Of a stretch of 64,000 nucleotides of DNA, positions 31,198 to 43,384 are shown in pieces (the first letter of the stretch is position 1; the number at the start of each line of letters is the position of its first letter). The notes beneath the pieces are model-generated. The model was given only the letters and a program-made list of their open reading frames with translations. It made no database searches and was not told the DNA's origin. The translations under genes were made by a program, and so were the position numbers. The DNA is from Benincasa hispida. Lineage: Eukaryota > Streptophyta > Magnoliopsida > Cucurbitales > Cucurbitaceae. The stretch covers positions 63,393,300 through 63,457,299 of the forward strand of contig NC_052353.1 of the NCBI RefSeq assembly GCF_009727055.1, read 5' to 3'.

Positions 31198-32277
31198 TAT
31201 ATCCTTCAAAAACTTCACGTAACTCGACATTTGTTCTAACGCTTCAATGAGAGGAATATTGATGTGTAACTACTTAAGAACATCAAAGAAGAATTTAAAC
31301 TAATTTTCTTCATTCTTTTGTAGGTGTCGAGGGAAAGGTGCATTCAGATGCACATTAGGTTCCCCTATGGCAGATGTATTTGGTTAAGAATGGTTATCAA
31401 AGCCAGGTGCTCTTTCTAGTTGAACTTATTCAGATGTCGTAGTTGCTTGAGTTATATCTGTAGCGTTGAAGGATGATTCTCTTTTCTTAGGTTTCTTCTT
31501 GTCTCTTCCACTAGTGGTCTACCACTATGTAATGTCACTGCTTGAAAATGTTCCTTTCCATTATTTTGTCTGGGTGCTTCAATGTTGCTAGGCAGTGATC
31601 CATGCGGTCGACTCTTCAGCTCACTAGCAATTTTCCCAACTTGCATCTCCAGATTTTTTATTGATGATGCTTGACTTTTTAACAATGCATCATGTTGGGC
31701 TATGTATTATTTTAATAGGTTTTCAAACGGAGAAGATGAACTCGACATATGGTCTCCTCTATTGAAAGACCGTCGTTATGGTCATTGTTGTATGAGTTGG
31801 AATCCAGGCGGCGGTCATTAATTATGTCGTTGATGCGTTCCAGACTTGTTTTGATCCTGTTGGTGACTGCCCTAAGAAATGGTTGGATAGTTTTTCCATT
31901 TAGGGTTTTATGTATTAGAGAATGGGTTGTTCTTCATGAAACAAACTGATTTCAGATTTTGGGGGTAATCACTGTAGGTATGCGGCTCTCCACAACGCAT
32001 ACAGCTTACCATAGGTTGTCTGAGTGTGAGATATGTTGTACGTTTTGCATATGCACTGCATTGTTCATTGTTAAGTTTTTCAGTAAGTTTGTCATTGTAG
32101 CCATTTGTGCTGAAAGATTAGCTATAGCATTGGTGTCGATTACACCCTATTGTCGCCTCCTACTATTTGATATGGAATCATAAGCATCGTCAACCCACTC
32201 CATATTATGTTTGGCAATCCTATCCAAAATTTCCTTGGCTTCATTGTAAGTTTTCTCCATAAGGTCGCCTACGACGG
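31198..32277 (-). pseudogene. gag: Element B gag, C-terminal part
   Basis: Minus strand: ILDRIAKHNMEWVDDAYDSI near 32200, a degraded middle, then LKSQASSIKNLEMQVGKIAS, SELKSRPHGSLPSNIEAP and LHSGRPLVEE (31452-31685). PFPRHLQKNEEN and LHINIPLIEALEQM run into the LTR at 31197. Several stops. It corresponds to A1 gag from 12120 to 13150. Confidence 0.78.
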
Positions 32278-33750
32278 TGATGCATTCTATACATGTGATG
32301 AAATAATAATGCTTATGGGATTTAATGCTCAGTTTTCTCTAGTCAAATCCAAGTGAAAATTTGACTAGAGTTCCTGGTGAGTCCAGGGTCGAACACAAGG
32401 ATTTCTTGTAAGCGCGTGATGAAACTAAAAATATGATCTTAGCACGAGTTAAAATTTTCAAGGGGGTGGTTGAATAAGCTAACTTAAATCTAAATATACG
32501 ATGGGGGTTATGTTTAAAATGAAGCAATGTGAGTTGGATAATTATGCAATAAGAGGGTTGAGAAGGATTTTTACCAACTCTTTCTAAACTACTAGATGGA
32601 ATATGTGATCAAGCTATACACTAAATATTACAACTAGCCCTTCTCGATTTTCTTTGCCACATTTTCTTATCTCTAAGATGCATGTGATAGGTGTAATATG
32701 TAGAGAACGTACTTATTTCTAAGGAATGTTTTCTCTTATTTTATGAGGTTTTAATCTAAATTCTTTCAAACTCAGATTAACTTTACTTAGAATAATTTCT
32801 TAATTGATTCAAGCAACAAATATAAGCATGCATAAAATAAGTTGATCGCATGACTCCTTCAGTTATTTAGTCGTGTTACCTACATTCTTCTCAACCCATG
32901 AGGCGATTTAGCTACGCATGATGTTGATGAAAAAGACAGACAAGATATATAACAAACATGTATTCATACTGCAAATCTGATTTTGTCAATACACGAAATA
33001 CAATATAATACACCAAAACAAAGGGAAAGGATTAGAGAGTCAAGCTATAGTTTGCAATGTCTTGCTTCCTCCGGCTCGTTTTATAGCTGCTTCACTTAGG
33101 CAATTGAACAGTATTATCTTCTTCTCTCCCTAGAATCCTAATTTCTCACTAAAGAATTTCTATGGAAAATTGGTAGGGGTTTCTAGCAGAATCCCTTCTC
33201 AGGGTATTTTTCTCGTCTCGCATCATGTATATTATGATGTATATATCTTCAGCATGGCATTTATAGGGGTATTTATAGGCGTTCGCGAGCACTTCTTTTC
33301 TCTAACTCATGATTGTGTTGATGGGGTGCATTAAATTCTATATCCTGCCGCGTCGTCTGCAACTTGTCAGGGGTTCATTAAATCTTCAACAAAGTTTTTC
33401 TGTCGGCCACCAACACAACTTGTGATGTGACACCCACTGCCCATGTCATGTCATACCTCAATGCTTGCAGCTTATGCGATCATCTTTCCTTTTCTTCTCT
33501 GGCAATTCTTGTTTTATCACATTAGTGGGTATGCAACATGCGATCACACGTTCATTAAACTGCTGAAGGATATTCTGCATAGAAGTAGTGGAATTAGTCT
33601 GAAATTTAAATATGTTATGTGTTAAAAGTATGTGATCGCATACTTCACTTTTTGTATAGATTTATTGGTAAAATTTATCTAAATTTCATGCCTTTGCCTT
33701 AGTATTTTAAATGAAAGAGATACAATAACTTTTATTTCTACAAGTTATCA
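32278..33750 (-). repeat. Gypsy solo LTR with target duplication
   Basis: On the minus strand it starts TGATAACTTGTAG (ending at plus 33750) and ends ATGCATCA (plus 32278), 1473 bp. The flanks GACGG (32273-32277) and GGCGG (33751-33755) are a 5-bp duplication with one change. Removing it rejoins the gag frame (VVDAAA with VVGDLMEKTYNEAKE). The conserved box is at 32370-32394. No internal coding region, so it is a solo LTR. Confidence 0.88.
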
Positions 33751-33930
33751 GGCGGCTGCATCTACTACCATCCGGGATGGTCTATCCGATTCTCCATAGA
33801 AGGTCTCCATCTAAATAGTTAGAGGAAATCCGTGGTTAGGATAGTTTTTTACCAACCCTTTGAACCTCTCCTATGCGTCACTAAGTGTTTTAGATTCTCC
33901 TTGCTCAAAGTTCATAATCTCCGAATGCAT
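33751..33930 (-). pseudogene. gag: Element B gag, central part
   Basis: Minus strand: MHSEIMNFEQGESKTLSDA, ERFKGLVKNYPNHGFPL, METFYGESDRPSRMVVDAAA. It corresponds to A1 gag at 11930-12090. It ends abruptly at 33930 against an LTR stub of element E; the gag N-terminus is absent. Confidence 0.78.
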
Positions 33931-34148
33931 GCCCTATTGGCCTTATTTGCACACTTAGTGAACTTTCTGATCCTACATTAAAGTGCATTAGTGATACAGT
34001 TTTCCACTTAAGAAGATACTTTTGCATGAGTTTTTCACATATATACAATTTCATGTATTTCCCTTCATCATGAGTGCATTTATATCACTTATAATTCTAA
34101 TTATTCCAACTTTGAGAGAACGATAACTTGTATTTCTACAAGTTATCA
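33931..34148 (-). repeat. 3' LTR stub of element E
   Basis: Starts on the minus strand at 34148 with TGATAAC and a perfect terminal hairpin (34123-34146), right next to the polypurine tract. Only ~218 bp remain before element B gag begins. Confidence 0.8.
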
Positions 34149-34163
34149 TACCCCCAAATTTTG
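34149..34163 (-). other. Element E polypurine tract
   Basis: Minus-strand CAAAATTTGGGGGTA directly upstream of the LTR tip, matching A1 (AATTTGGGGGTGG). Confidence 0.78.
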
Positions 34164-34317
34164 AACAATGCTCATCCTCGAGCATTCCTAAAACAATTCC
34201 TTAACATACTCTCATGGTCTTAACGCACTAGCTCCACCTCTCATCATGTCTTTTAACCTCAAAGTGTTTGAGATTGGTGTTTAAAATATAAGTTTGTTCC
34301 TTTCCCGAAGAAATATA

Positions 34318-37022
34318 TGAAGGATCCCAATGAAGAGTCCTTGAGCGGAAGCAACGGATCGTCTCAATTCTCAAAATTTTTACATAACACAATTTTACAG
34401 AGAAAAGAAAACAAATCATGCATTTAATTTAAAAAATATAATATGCATACAAAAGAAAGAATTAGGGTTCAAAAACTCTTACCTTTGAATACCTTCTTCA
34501 CATAAAATCCTTTCTATGTGCAAATCATGAATGACAACCAAAAAGGCCAATTGGGACACCATCAATTGGAGACCTTGGTATTCTTTGGTGAGAATCCAGG
34601 AAGTGTGGGCTTTGGCGAAATTGGATTGAGGGGGAAAGGAGAAAAGATTAGAGAAGAGAGGATGAAAGGAGGGATGTCTTTTTCTTTTTCTTCTTAGAAT
34701 ACCAACCTCTCTGTGTTGCAGGAGGAAGAAGAAGAAGGCATATCCTCTGCTAATCACCCACATCAAACGTGGGTGGTGAGAAAATTAGGGAGGAAAGTTA
34801 ATTCCCTCCCAATAATCAAATATTAAATATATGGATACTATTATGAATCTATTCCCTGTTTTTTAGTTTTTTATTTGTGATTCATTAGTTAATCCAGCCT
34901 ACCCTCTGTATGGAGCTTTCGCGGTGGTTGGAATAAAGACACATTTGATCCCATCTCTCTTAGCGAGGGAATTAATCATTTTTTTGAAGTTTAAGGGCGG
35001 GGTTTTCTTTCTTAATCCGAGAGGATTGAATCTGTACTCCCTCATAAACCTTGATTCTTCCTCTTTCTGATACTTCGTCTGCATCATTAGTTCAAAACCT
35101 TGATTCGGTTAACCACGTAAGACAGCCCAAAGTGTTTCCTTCTATTGGATTTCTTGTGTTCCTTGTTCATCATATCATGAAAGAGCGCAGTCATGNNNNN
35201 NAGGTAACAAGCTGGGCCTTCCAATGCCATACCCGCCCCCCAACCCGCCGTTGCCCCAGCAGTTTAAGCTCGACCAGCATCCGGGGAAGATGTTTCAGGG
35301 CTGGCTTTACCGTTTCCCGATCGGAGATCCATGGATCACAAGTGGCACGAACTGACCTCCTACTTCTATAGATGGCATGAACTTGCAATCTGCCCCATGT
35401 CCGCTCTTCTCCGCCCGAAACCCAAGAAGAATGCAAGCTTGTAAATGATAGGTGTAATTACATATTCTTCCATAATCTCATCATTTCATTTTTTATTCGC
35501 AATAACTTGGGATTTAATCCCATAGAGATGATAAATCTTTTTTCCAGTTTCGCAACAACTTGGGCGAAATGGGGTTAACCAATTAAATTTTTTTAATTAA
35601 TTAATTATAAAATAACTAATTTATTATACAAATATACATAACTATATGTTACATCATATATAACATATAATCTATAGTTTTTATATTGTATCAAATACAA
35701 TATAGTCTATAGTTTCAATTTTCTCTCACCAATGGCTTTTAATATAAATCACATTTACATTAAATTTAATTATATGAATCCAATCCATATAATTAATATT
35801 TGAATCATATTAAAATATTTATTTCCTCTCATAAATACTTAATATTATAATGTATCAAATACATTATAGTAATTATATCACATATAATTAAAATTTAATT
35901 AATTATATCATATATAATTAATTCCCTCAATTAATTTAAACAATTCAAATTAATCCAAATACTGATTCTCATTAAATCTCGTTGAGCTACTGAGTGACCT
36001 TATGGACCAATAGCTTGACGCTTTAATGGTACGTGAATAATTAATTACACTCTTTAATTAAATTATTCATCATCCGTTAATTGTCAGGCACTCCGTTAAA
36101 GATCGACAGCTGCACTCTTCACACTATAGATATATTTCTGTGTCCATTGGATATAACCAATCAATAGTACAATGACCTTTCACAAATTGCTTGTAAGTAC
36201 AACTGGGCCAAAAATAACGTTTTGCCCCTATAGTTACATTTAACTTCTTAAGTACCACTAATTCCTCTAATGAACAATAAATCATAGTCCAACTATGATC
36301 AAAACCCTCACGGGCCAGGAAAGGGTGTGGCGCCACATTGTTCAAGCCCTGAAATCAACCCTTAAGGGAATAATTTATCTACTTGCCCTAACATTGGGGA
36401 AGGAGTGTATCTTGTGTAGCTGTGTTCCCAGTTTCCCAATCAAACAAATCCCCAAAATGGTAGGCTTGTTGAGTCAGCGATCTGGCCACTCTCACTCATA
36501 CAAATCAAAGGACTGCCTTCAAAGGTAGGAATTCACAACTCTCTCAGGATTCAGGTCATGTTACCTATGGCCATCCTGGTGAAATTTAAGTCTCTATTAT
36601 GAATGACATTATATTATGAGACTAAATATTTCGTGGTCCGGCCTTATACAAACTCCTTTGTATAGAATAGCCCCACTCACATGTCTCCACATGAATGATC
36701 AAGATCGAATCATTTGTAGCTGTTTACAATAATTGTAACATTTACAAAGTGGGTCATACTTGTAGTGTCACAAGGATAAGGTTGATCCAACCTTTTCCAT
36801 CTACTACAGACCATTTAGGTTATCACTTAAACATGATCCACTCGTATGTCTCTACATATATGTTTAAGCTACAAAATAACCCTAGATGTTAGTTTATTGG
36901 TTTGTGGTTAATGCAACTAATTTTAAAATAAAACATCACATATTTTATTGAATAAATAAAATGTTTGTATATTACAATTACAAACTATAGACTCTACAAG
37001 ATTTAGGGTATCAACCCCAACC
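34318..37022 (-). repeat. Copia-type LTR with an inserted GC-rich segment
   Basis: On the minus strand it starts GGTTGGGGTTGATACCCTAA, a mutated copia start. A candidate 5-bp duplication ATATA lies at 34313-34317 and 37023-37027. Body text matches the other copia LTRs ('gttaattgtcaggcactcc', 'catagtccaactatg'). It carries foreign-looking DNA at about 34890-35446 with a 6-base gap (35196-35201). No copia pol, so probably a solo LTR inside the element E 3' UTR. Confidence 0.72.
34890..35446. other. GC-rich insert of unknown origin (contains 6-N gap)
   Basis: Interrupts the AT-rich copia LTR. The part after the gap (35202-35445) is clearly richer in G+C than its surroundings and translates on the plus strand to a Pro-rich run (MPYPPPNPPLPQQFKLDQHP, then FQGWLYRFPIGDPW) before a stop. 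Base composition and codon-like look suggest mitochondrial DNA, but I recognise no gene. Confidence 0.4.
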
Positions 37023-37027
37023 ATATA

Positions 37028-37790
37028 TACTCGATCTCTCATGCGGCAAGCACATCCTTCAAAAATTATTTTCCTTTTAAAACATTTCCATCTTTCAAGT
37101 TCAGTAATGCGTTGGAAGGTTTTCTCGTTACAAAAATCCTTTCATTTTTTTTTAATTTCTTAGATTACCCATGCATCGATTCTGGTAACTCACATTCGTT
37201 TTAACTTGCCCCTACGAATGCCATGCAGGCATCCAACTACGAGCAAGTGCCCTTTGCGACAAAACTCTTATTTAAAATTTATGTTTTCTTTCTTGGGCTT
37301 AGATAGCAAAGTTTGGGATGTGTTGGTCCTAGTTACTCATCTTCATTTTGGCTTGCCCCCACGAGTGTCATGCAGACATCCAACTTTGAGTAAGTTTCAT
37401 TCCCAATCTTAACTCATATCAAGTTGGGTTTACCCTTGTGCGTTGATAGTGGAGTTTTTCTATTATGTGTAAAATATATTTTCTTCATCTTTTTCATCTT
37501 TTTCTTCTTTTTCTTCTTCTTCTTCTTCTTCTTCTTATTATTATTATTTATTATTTATTATTTTGAAAAATTAAATGAAATTATGAACATTTTTATAAAC
37601 TAGAGGACGCATCAACTCGAACCTCCCCACCCCCAAATTTTGGAGGTCAACAAGGTCTTCATTACTAAAAAAGAACTACAAAAATACCATAGAAAATTTC
37701 AACAAGAGGTTTACGATGAGGATTGCATGCATGAGAGATTAAAAATATATTTCATTGAGTAAGATCTTTTAGAATTAGATTTCTAATACC
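37028..37790 (-). other. Element E 3' UTR, first copy
   Basis: Non-coding. Contains the 45-bp motif twice in minus orientation (37198-37243, 37343-37390; 37.2 kb copy reads GGATGCCTGCATGGCATTC) and a purine tract on the minus strand (AAATTTGGGGGTGGGGAGG, near 37627-37645). A (CTT)n/(ATT)n microsatellite lies at 37491-37564. Confidence 0.7.
37491..37564. repeat. Microsatellite (TTC)n-(TTA)n
   Basis: About ten near-perfect TTC units pass into TTA units and 'tttatta' repeats. Confidence 0.9.
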
Positions 37791-39535
37791 TATCTAAACA
37801 CAGGCATTAGTGTTATCCTCGAGGTACAAAGGTAATAGAATAAACTAACATGCAGCGGAAGAAATCAGAATCAATAAGCACTCTAATTACACTTAATTTG
37901 AGTTTAAAAGTATGCTTAAACCAAAATTTACAAAAATAGGGTTTCAAGAGTACAATACCTTTGATGAACATCTGAAATTTCTACTTTTCTCCACGAATTG
38001 GGCCTCTAAATTGATAGTAGACCACCATAATGATCTTCTCTACTAATCTTCAACTTGGATTGAATGGTGGAATCTCAGATTGAGCTCAATTTTGGGTTAG
38101 GAAGAAAGAAGGTTTTTGGAGAGCATTTAGAATCTCGAATGCATGAAGAAGTTCAAAATATGAAAATTTAAGTTTTTAAACAACAAATTCATGAAAACAC
38201 TTTGTTCATCAACTTGATGACACTTCAACAACCACTAACAAAGTGGACTTAGGTGTTAATTAGGGGGTTAATCCACCTCGAACTTGAAAATATTGGAACC
38301 ACTAAATCGAATTTTCCAATTTTCAATTTCTTTTCCAATTTTGTTTTTATTTAATTTTCACTAAATTTAAATTTAAATAAAAATTCAAAACTGATTTTGA
38401 ATTTTCAAAATTGAAATTGTTTTATTTAAATAATTAAATAAATAATTAATAATTTAATATCAAATTTTAAATTAATTAACCACCTAATTTATACATGAAT
38501 CCTATTCATGTAATTAATATTTAAATCAATATTTAAATATTTTAAACTCTCCAATTTTGTTTAGTTTCGATAAATTAAACGTTTTAATTATATCGAATAT
38601 AATTAATCAAACCCTAAATTGAATTTGAACATTTCAAATTCAAAACCCTAATTTCGATTTTGAACATTTCAAATTCGTTCAATTCACTAAATCAAGAAAT
38701 AGTTTTACGAGCTAGTAGAGGGATCTTATAGACCTACAGATCATGAGCTCCAATGATTTAAGAATAATAGGCTAAACTCTTTAGACCGAATTAATAAATA
38801 TTCGTTAACTACCGAGACATACCACTATAGCTCGATAGTTGAACTCTCCTCACTATAGATATATTTTTGTCCACTTTAACAATAATCAATAAGTCAATCC
38901 TTCACACATCGTTTGTATTTACAGGTAGGTTCAAATTACCATTTTATCCCTATAAATACATCTTGCTCCTTAATCTCCCATGGATCATCTATTGAACAAT
39001 TTGGTGTATAGTCCAATTAATAAACTATGACCCTTTCGATCATAAGAGGGTGGGGCCCGTTATTCCAGACTAGGAATCAAAACTTAAGAAAACAAACTAT
39101 CTGCTAACCCTAAGTTGGTCAGGAGTGAGTTCCACTTTGCAAAACTATGTCTTCAGCTATCTATCCGGTCTTACCCTAAAATGGGAGGCTTAGTGAGCAG
39201 TGTTGTTGGACTAATCTCACCTATGCAAATCAAAGGATACTCCCGAATAAATAGAAGTTCATAGTTAGCTCAAGATTAAGATCAAGTTACCCTAGCTCAT
39301 CGAATTTGAAATAATTGATTTTAACAGTAAACGGTTATTATAAAGAAAAGTGACTATTTTGAGGTCCGATCTTATGCAAACTCATTACATATAATGCCTC
39401 CACTCGAATGTCTCCATATGAATGATTTTGGGATCACATCATTTGTATCAGTATACAAAATGGGTCGTATTCAATAGTGTCACCAAGATAAAGTACCCAA
39501 TCTCATCCATATACTTATAGACCAATCTCAATTAT
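37791..39535 (-). repeat. Copia-type LTR, 5' end missing
   Basis: Minus-strand LTR collinear with 49183-51097 but lacking its TGTTGGG start; it begins on the minus strand at 39535 within 'aggaataattgagattgg'. Ends near 37791 with 'tgcatgttagtttattctattacc' on the minus strand. No coding sequence. Confidence 0.68.
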
Positions 39536-40129
39536 TCCTACATTCATTCTGGCTTGCCCCCACGGGTGTCATGCAGAAATCCAACTACGAGCAGGATCCG
39601 ATCTCAATGCTTTCTTTTTTTAAAAAAAAAAATAAGGAGATTTTATGAGATTTAAAAACAAATCTATTTTGAACACATTTAACTCAAACCTCTCCCACCT
39701 CCAAATTTAGAGGGCAGCAAGATCCTCATTACTGAAAATCAAATTATGCGATAGCATCAGAAATATATTGCAAAAGAGGTTTGAGATACAGCTTGCACAC
39801 ATACTAACTTCAAAAAATGTTTCCTAAGGCAAAGTCCTACATCTAAGTACTAACACTAGTCACACTGATCATTGCGTTGGTAGCACGATGTTATCATTGA
39901 GGTCATTTGTGGAACACAACCAAACAAAGAAGAATATTAAGAGATCAAGAAATATATGCGTGAGACAAGCTAAAAGAAAAGGGAAAGAAAAATTGGCACT
40001 TGGAGGAATTCATAATCATTAAATATCAAAATGCAACGAGTATAAAAATAAAAATAAGGGAGATTAAACACCCCCAAATTTAATTTTCGCCCATATAATT
40101 ATCATTTTGCTCCTGCGGTGGTGTGTTTT
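39536..40129 (-). other. Element E 3' UTR, second copy
   Basis: Non-coding. Holds one 45-bp motif (39543-39592, minus) and a degraded purine tract (39690-39712, minus 'ctctaaatttggaggtggg'). The text from 39700 to 39830 parallels 37640-37790 of the first copy, including 'aacctctt' and the step into 'agtaatgagga'. Confidence 0.65.
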
Positions 40130-42811
40130 CTTCTGAAAATTGCAAACGAGCTTGGACATGCAAGGGAATGACAGGTCCAACCACGAGGTGAGCCAGAACA
40201 TCTTGGAAAAACTGAATCATGAAGTAAAATTGCTTGTGCTGCCTCTGCGTTTGCTAGCGTATGAAACTTCTGGTAATGGTCTATTGGTGTTGAACTGCCT
40301 GAACTTGGTGTTGGAAAAATTCTTTTAAGTCGTTGTGTTGCCTAACGAGTTCTTGTTGTTACTACATCAGGTAATTCATTTGACTTGCGATCATGTTCTG
40401 CTATCGTGACAACTTATTAGGACCACCTATGATAGGCCCTTAGAGGTCATGATGAAGGAATCTTTACCATTCATCAACTTATGGGTCAACTTCTTCAGAC
40501 GCCTTGGGATTTTGGCGTTGGCTTCTTTTGTCGGCTTGGTGTTCACTGGCCTCACCAATGCCCGATCCACCACTTACTTCAAGTGTAGAAGTTCGCAAGC
40601 TTGGGTCATCAGTAGCAGGTATGGTTGTTTGGATTCTTGGGACTGACTCCTCAGGGACCAGATGGAGGCATTGGTAATTTTGGTGTAATGGGAAAAATAA
40701 GGAGAGGGGTTCTTCAAGAGGTGGAGGGCACTTATTTAGATCAACACCAAATCTAGGGGACTCCTTATGCAATTCGTCCTGATGTGTGGGAGAGTGTCCT
40801 AGGTTTAGGCGAGGAGTTTTTTACTTCAGTGGGCAGGAGGCTTCTCAACTTGGGGTGATGCGGTTACCCTTTCATCAATGTTTGGCGAAATGACCACTTT
40901 TCGCTCTTTTGTTGAGAAGGCTCTAGAAGAGTTGGAGCTTGTTGTAGGGATCGTAGCTTTGTTGGCTACTTCGACTTGATGCGCTGGTAATCTCATGAGG
41001 CGGCAAAGAGAATGACCTGTGAGTATGCCTCTCACTTCCACTTCTTCTTCTTCTTCAAACCAACCCTGCGTTGTGCACAACCTTGTAATTAATGATAGGA
41101 AGAACAGCTGCCCCTTTGGTTTCACGAACGAAGTCCATATCTGCCCTGCGATAATATGGCCAATGTTGATCAGAATCAACCACATTTTGTAGTAAATTGC
41201 CATCACGCATTCTCTCAAAACTGAGTAGTCATGCGTCATGGGGGAAAAACTTCTTTTTAGTGAAGTAAAGTCACATGTTTGCCTCAGGCGTCAGGTTGTG
41301 TGGCGATAAAGTCTTCATTCCTTAGAAGATGTGGTCCATTTGGTCCCTGGTTGGGCGACCACTCTCAGTGCATCTTTTTTTTTTCATTAGTTGGCTCCTT
41401 GATGATTCTGTTTCCTTCAGTGTCAGGGATATCGTCCAAATTGTATACATCGATGATTTTCCTAATGTCGAATCCAATTTTCACATTGCCAACGTTTGCT
41501 CTATATCTGTCTGAATATGGCATCCCATCATAGAATGTGGGAACTGCTATTGGCTTGACCGTTCTGACCTCTTCACAAAAGTCTCTCCACCCCATTGCAT
41601 TTACAACGTCTGTGATGAAGGTGGGCAATAGTACGTTCTTTGAGAAAAATCCATCTTAAGCAAGATTGGTGGCCTCTTTTTTGGCACTTTTTCCTCCTCC
41701 CTGATTATAGGCACTTTTTCTTTATTTCTCTCTTCAAAGCTACTTTTCTCAGTGCCGCTTCTTTCTTTATGACTTTTGTCACCTTCTTTAGTTGTTTCTT
41801 CTTGCCAGCCACCTTTTTCTTCTGTTCTTCTTCTTTGCTCAATATCTATTTGTCCCTTTGAATCTTCTTCAAATTATGTTTAATGCGTTGAGCCTTCTCC
41901 CGACAGGCTCTTTTTTCCTCATCACTTTCTTCCCTTTATTATCATTCAAACTCATGTGCGGCACACTCTGCACTATCCATCGACTCGTTCGCCCTCACTT
42001 GTCATGAAGCCCCACCTCTCTCAATATTCTCATCGCGTATTTTGTGATGAAATTCCCTCACGGCGATAAGGATATTGGCTTCCTTTCTCAGCATTTGAAA
42101 GCCTTCCTTAACCTTCTTAGCCTTAGTGGCAAAGTTTGCGACCAATCGTTCTGCGGAAGAGGCAAGAGTACTGTCACTTCTTCCTAACTTCTCCCTCTAC
42201 CTTCCTTGGCATTCTTTCATAGAAGTAACTCTTATTCTTCAGCCATTAAGTCAACACAATGAGACGCCACCTTCTTCATGTTGCCTTGTTTCTTGTTTGC
42301 CTTCTTTTGTTCGAATGCGACAAACATCTTTTCGAGGGGCCCTTCCCTAGGGCTGATAGGGCTTGGTGCATTAGATGTTAGCGCCTTAAGGCCACTCACC
42401 GCATAGCTAAACCCATGCAGTGAGACTTCTAATCCAGCCTCCACCTTGCTAGGCTAGTTGACAACACCTTCATCTTCGAGAGATTCGAGTGACTTCAAAA
42501 TTTTTAGAATATCTCCGTACACTTCTTGTTTGTCTTTTTTCCTTGCTTCATTTGCGTTAGAAGTCCGTGGTTGAATGCGTTTTTGTGGGATGACGATCGT
42601 GATAATGCGGGATCAAGTCAGATTGTGGAGGTAGGCCTGAGAAGGTTAGGGCTGAATGGTGGAGAAGCCACCACATTTGATGGTGGAGCATACACCAATG
42701 CGGGGGCGATCAGAAAATTTATGGGATTGAGGCTTGTTGATGGTACTACCACCTCGTAGGACGAAGAGAATGTGGCAGCGAGGGTGGAAGAGGTGTCATT
42801 TTGGTGGGCCA
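40130..42811 (-). pseudogene. Element E 3' ORF
   Basis: The likely start is ATG 42811 (MAHQNDTSSTLAATFSSS), an N-terminus like that of A2 (MADQ). After a Ser/Pro-rich part comes a degenerate Lys/Glu-rich middle with many stops (KVAGKKKQLKKVTKVIKKEA near 41800). The conserved domain begins LPTFITDVVNAMGWRDF (41628 downward) and continues NVKIGFDIRKIIDVYNLDDI, PDTEGNRIIKEP. A frameshift leads to RECVMAIYYKMWLILINIGHIIAGQIW (41200-41110) and a Pro/Ser-rich tail to about 40130. The order of parts is the same as in A1 and A2. Function unknown. Confidence 0.68.
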
Positions 42812-43384
42812 TTGGTGTAGAAGGAGAATGTGGTTGAATTGGAAGCTCGGTGAGGAAGAAAAGAGGTGATGATCGACGGACAAGGGCTTGCCAGAAATCG
42901 CAAGAGTTTTGGGTTCTTTGAAAGTGTAGGAAAAAAAGGGAAAGAATGAGGTTTAAATAGGTGCACAAGGGGAAAGGAAATGATCAATCACTTGGAGGAA
43001 ATGATCAATCACTTGGCTCAAGGATTGATGTCATCATGATGCATGCACATTAAATGAACGTGATGTGACGGAATGTCAGGTAGCGCTCATAATGGTGTCG
43101 TTTTAGTGATCGTAATGATCATATTTTGTCATTCAAGGTCCCCTCTCCTGCAATGAGTTTAATTAGAATGTGTTGAGTTAAGATTTCAGCGCATACTCAT
43201 CGCAACACTCAATCCGTATAAAACCTATTCTTAACTATACCTAGACAGATTCAATCTTATAAAGCCATCAATATTCACAAAAGTTCAAAAAAGCAATCAA
43301 TTAAGAAATAAGCTAAAAGAAATGCATAAAGGGTACAAAAAACGATATGATATGTTCCTAAAAAGATGACAACTTTCTCAACAC
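42812..43384 (-). other. Spacer between element E integrase and 3' ORF
   Basis: No protein recognised. On the minus strand it is the leader of the 3' ORF. The segment 42960-43090 contains a short direct repeat 'aggaaatgatcaatcacttgg'-like (two copies near 42976 and 42998). The corresponding interval of A1 is lost in the 751-base gap. Confidence 0.5.

Larger units (their letters stand above)
22128..33930 (-). mobile_element. Athila-type element B (decayed, heavily interrupted)
   Basis: Read on the minus strand from right to left: gag (33930-33751, 32277-31198), protease (28630-28150), RT (25790-24874 and 22700-22360) and RNase H ending at 22128. Integrase, 3' ORF and 3' LTR are missing because the element stops against the A1 LTR. 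Insertions inside it are a gypsy solo LTR, a gypsy LTR fragment plus a copia LTR, the plastid mosaic and a copia solo LTR. Its protein text is closer to A1 than to E. Confidence 0.8.

Noticed and set aside
37206..37412. 68-codon plus-strand frame
   Set aside because: It runs over the two minus-oriented copies of the 3' UTR motif; the likeness to repeats at 9359 and 20729 is in non-coding DNA.
41640..42007. Phe/Leu-rich plus-strand frames looking like membrane proteins
   Set aside because: Antisense of the Lys-rich middle of element E's 3' ORF.
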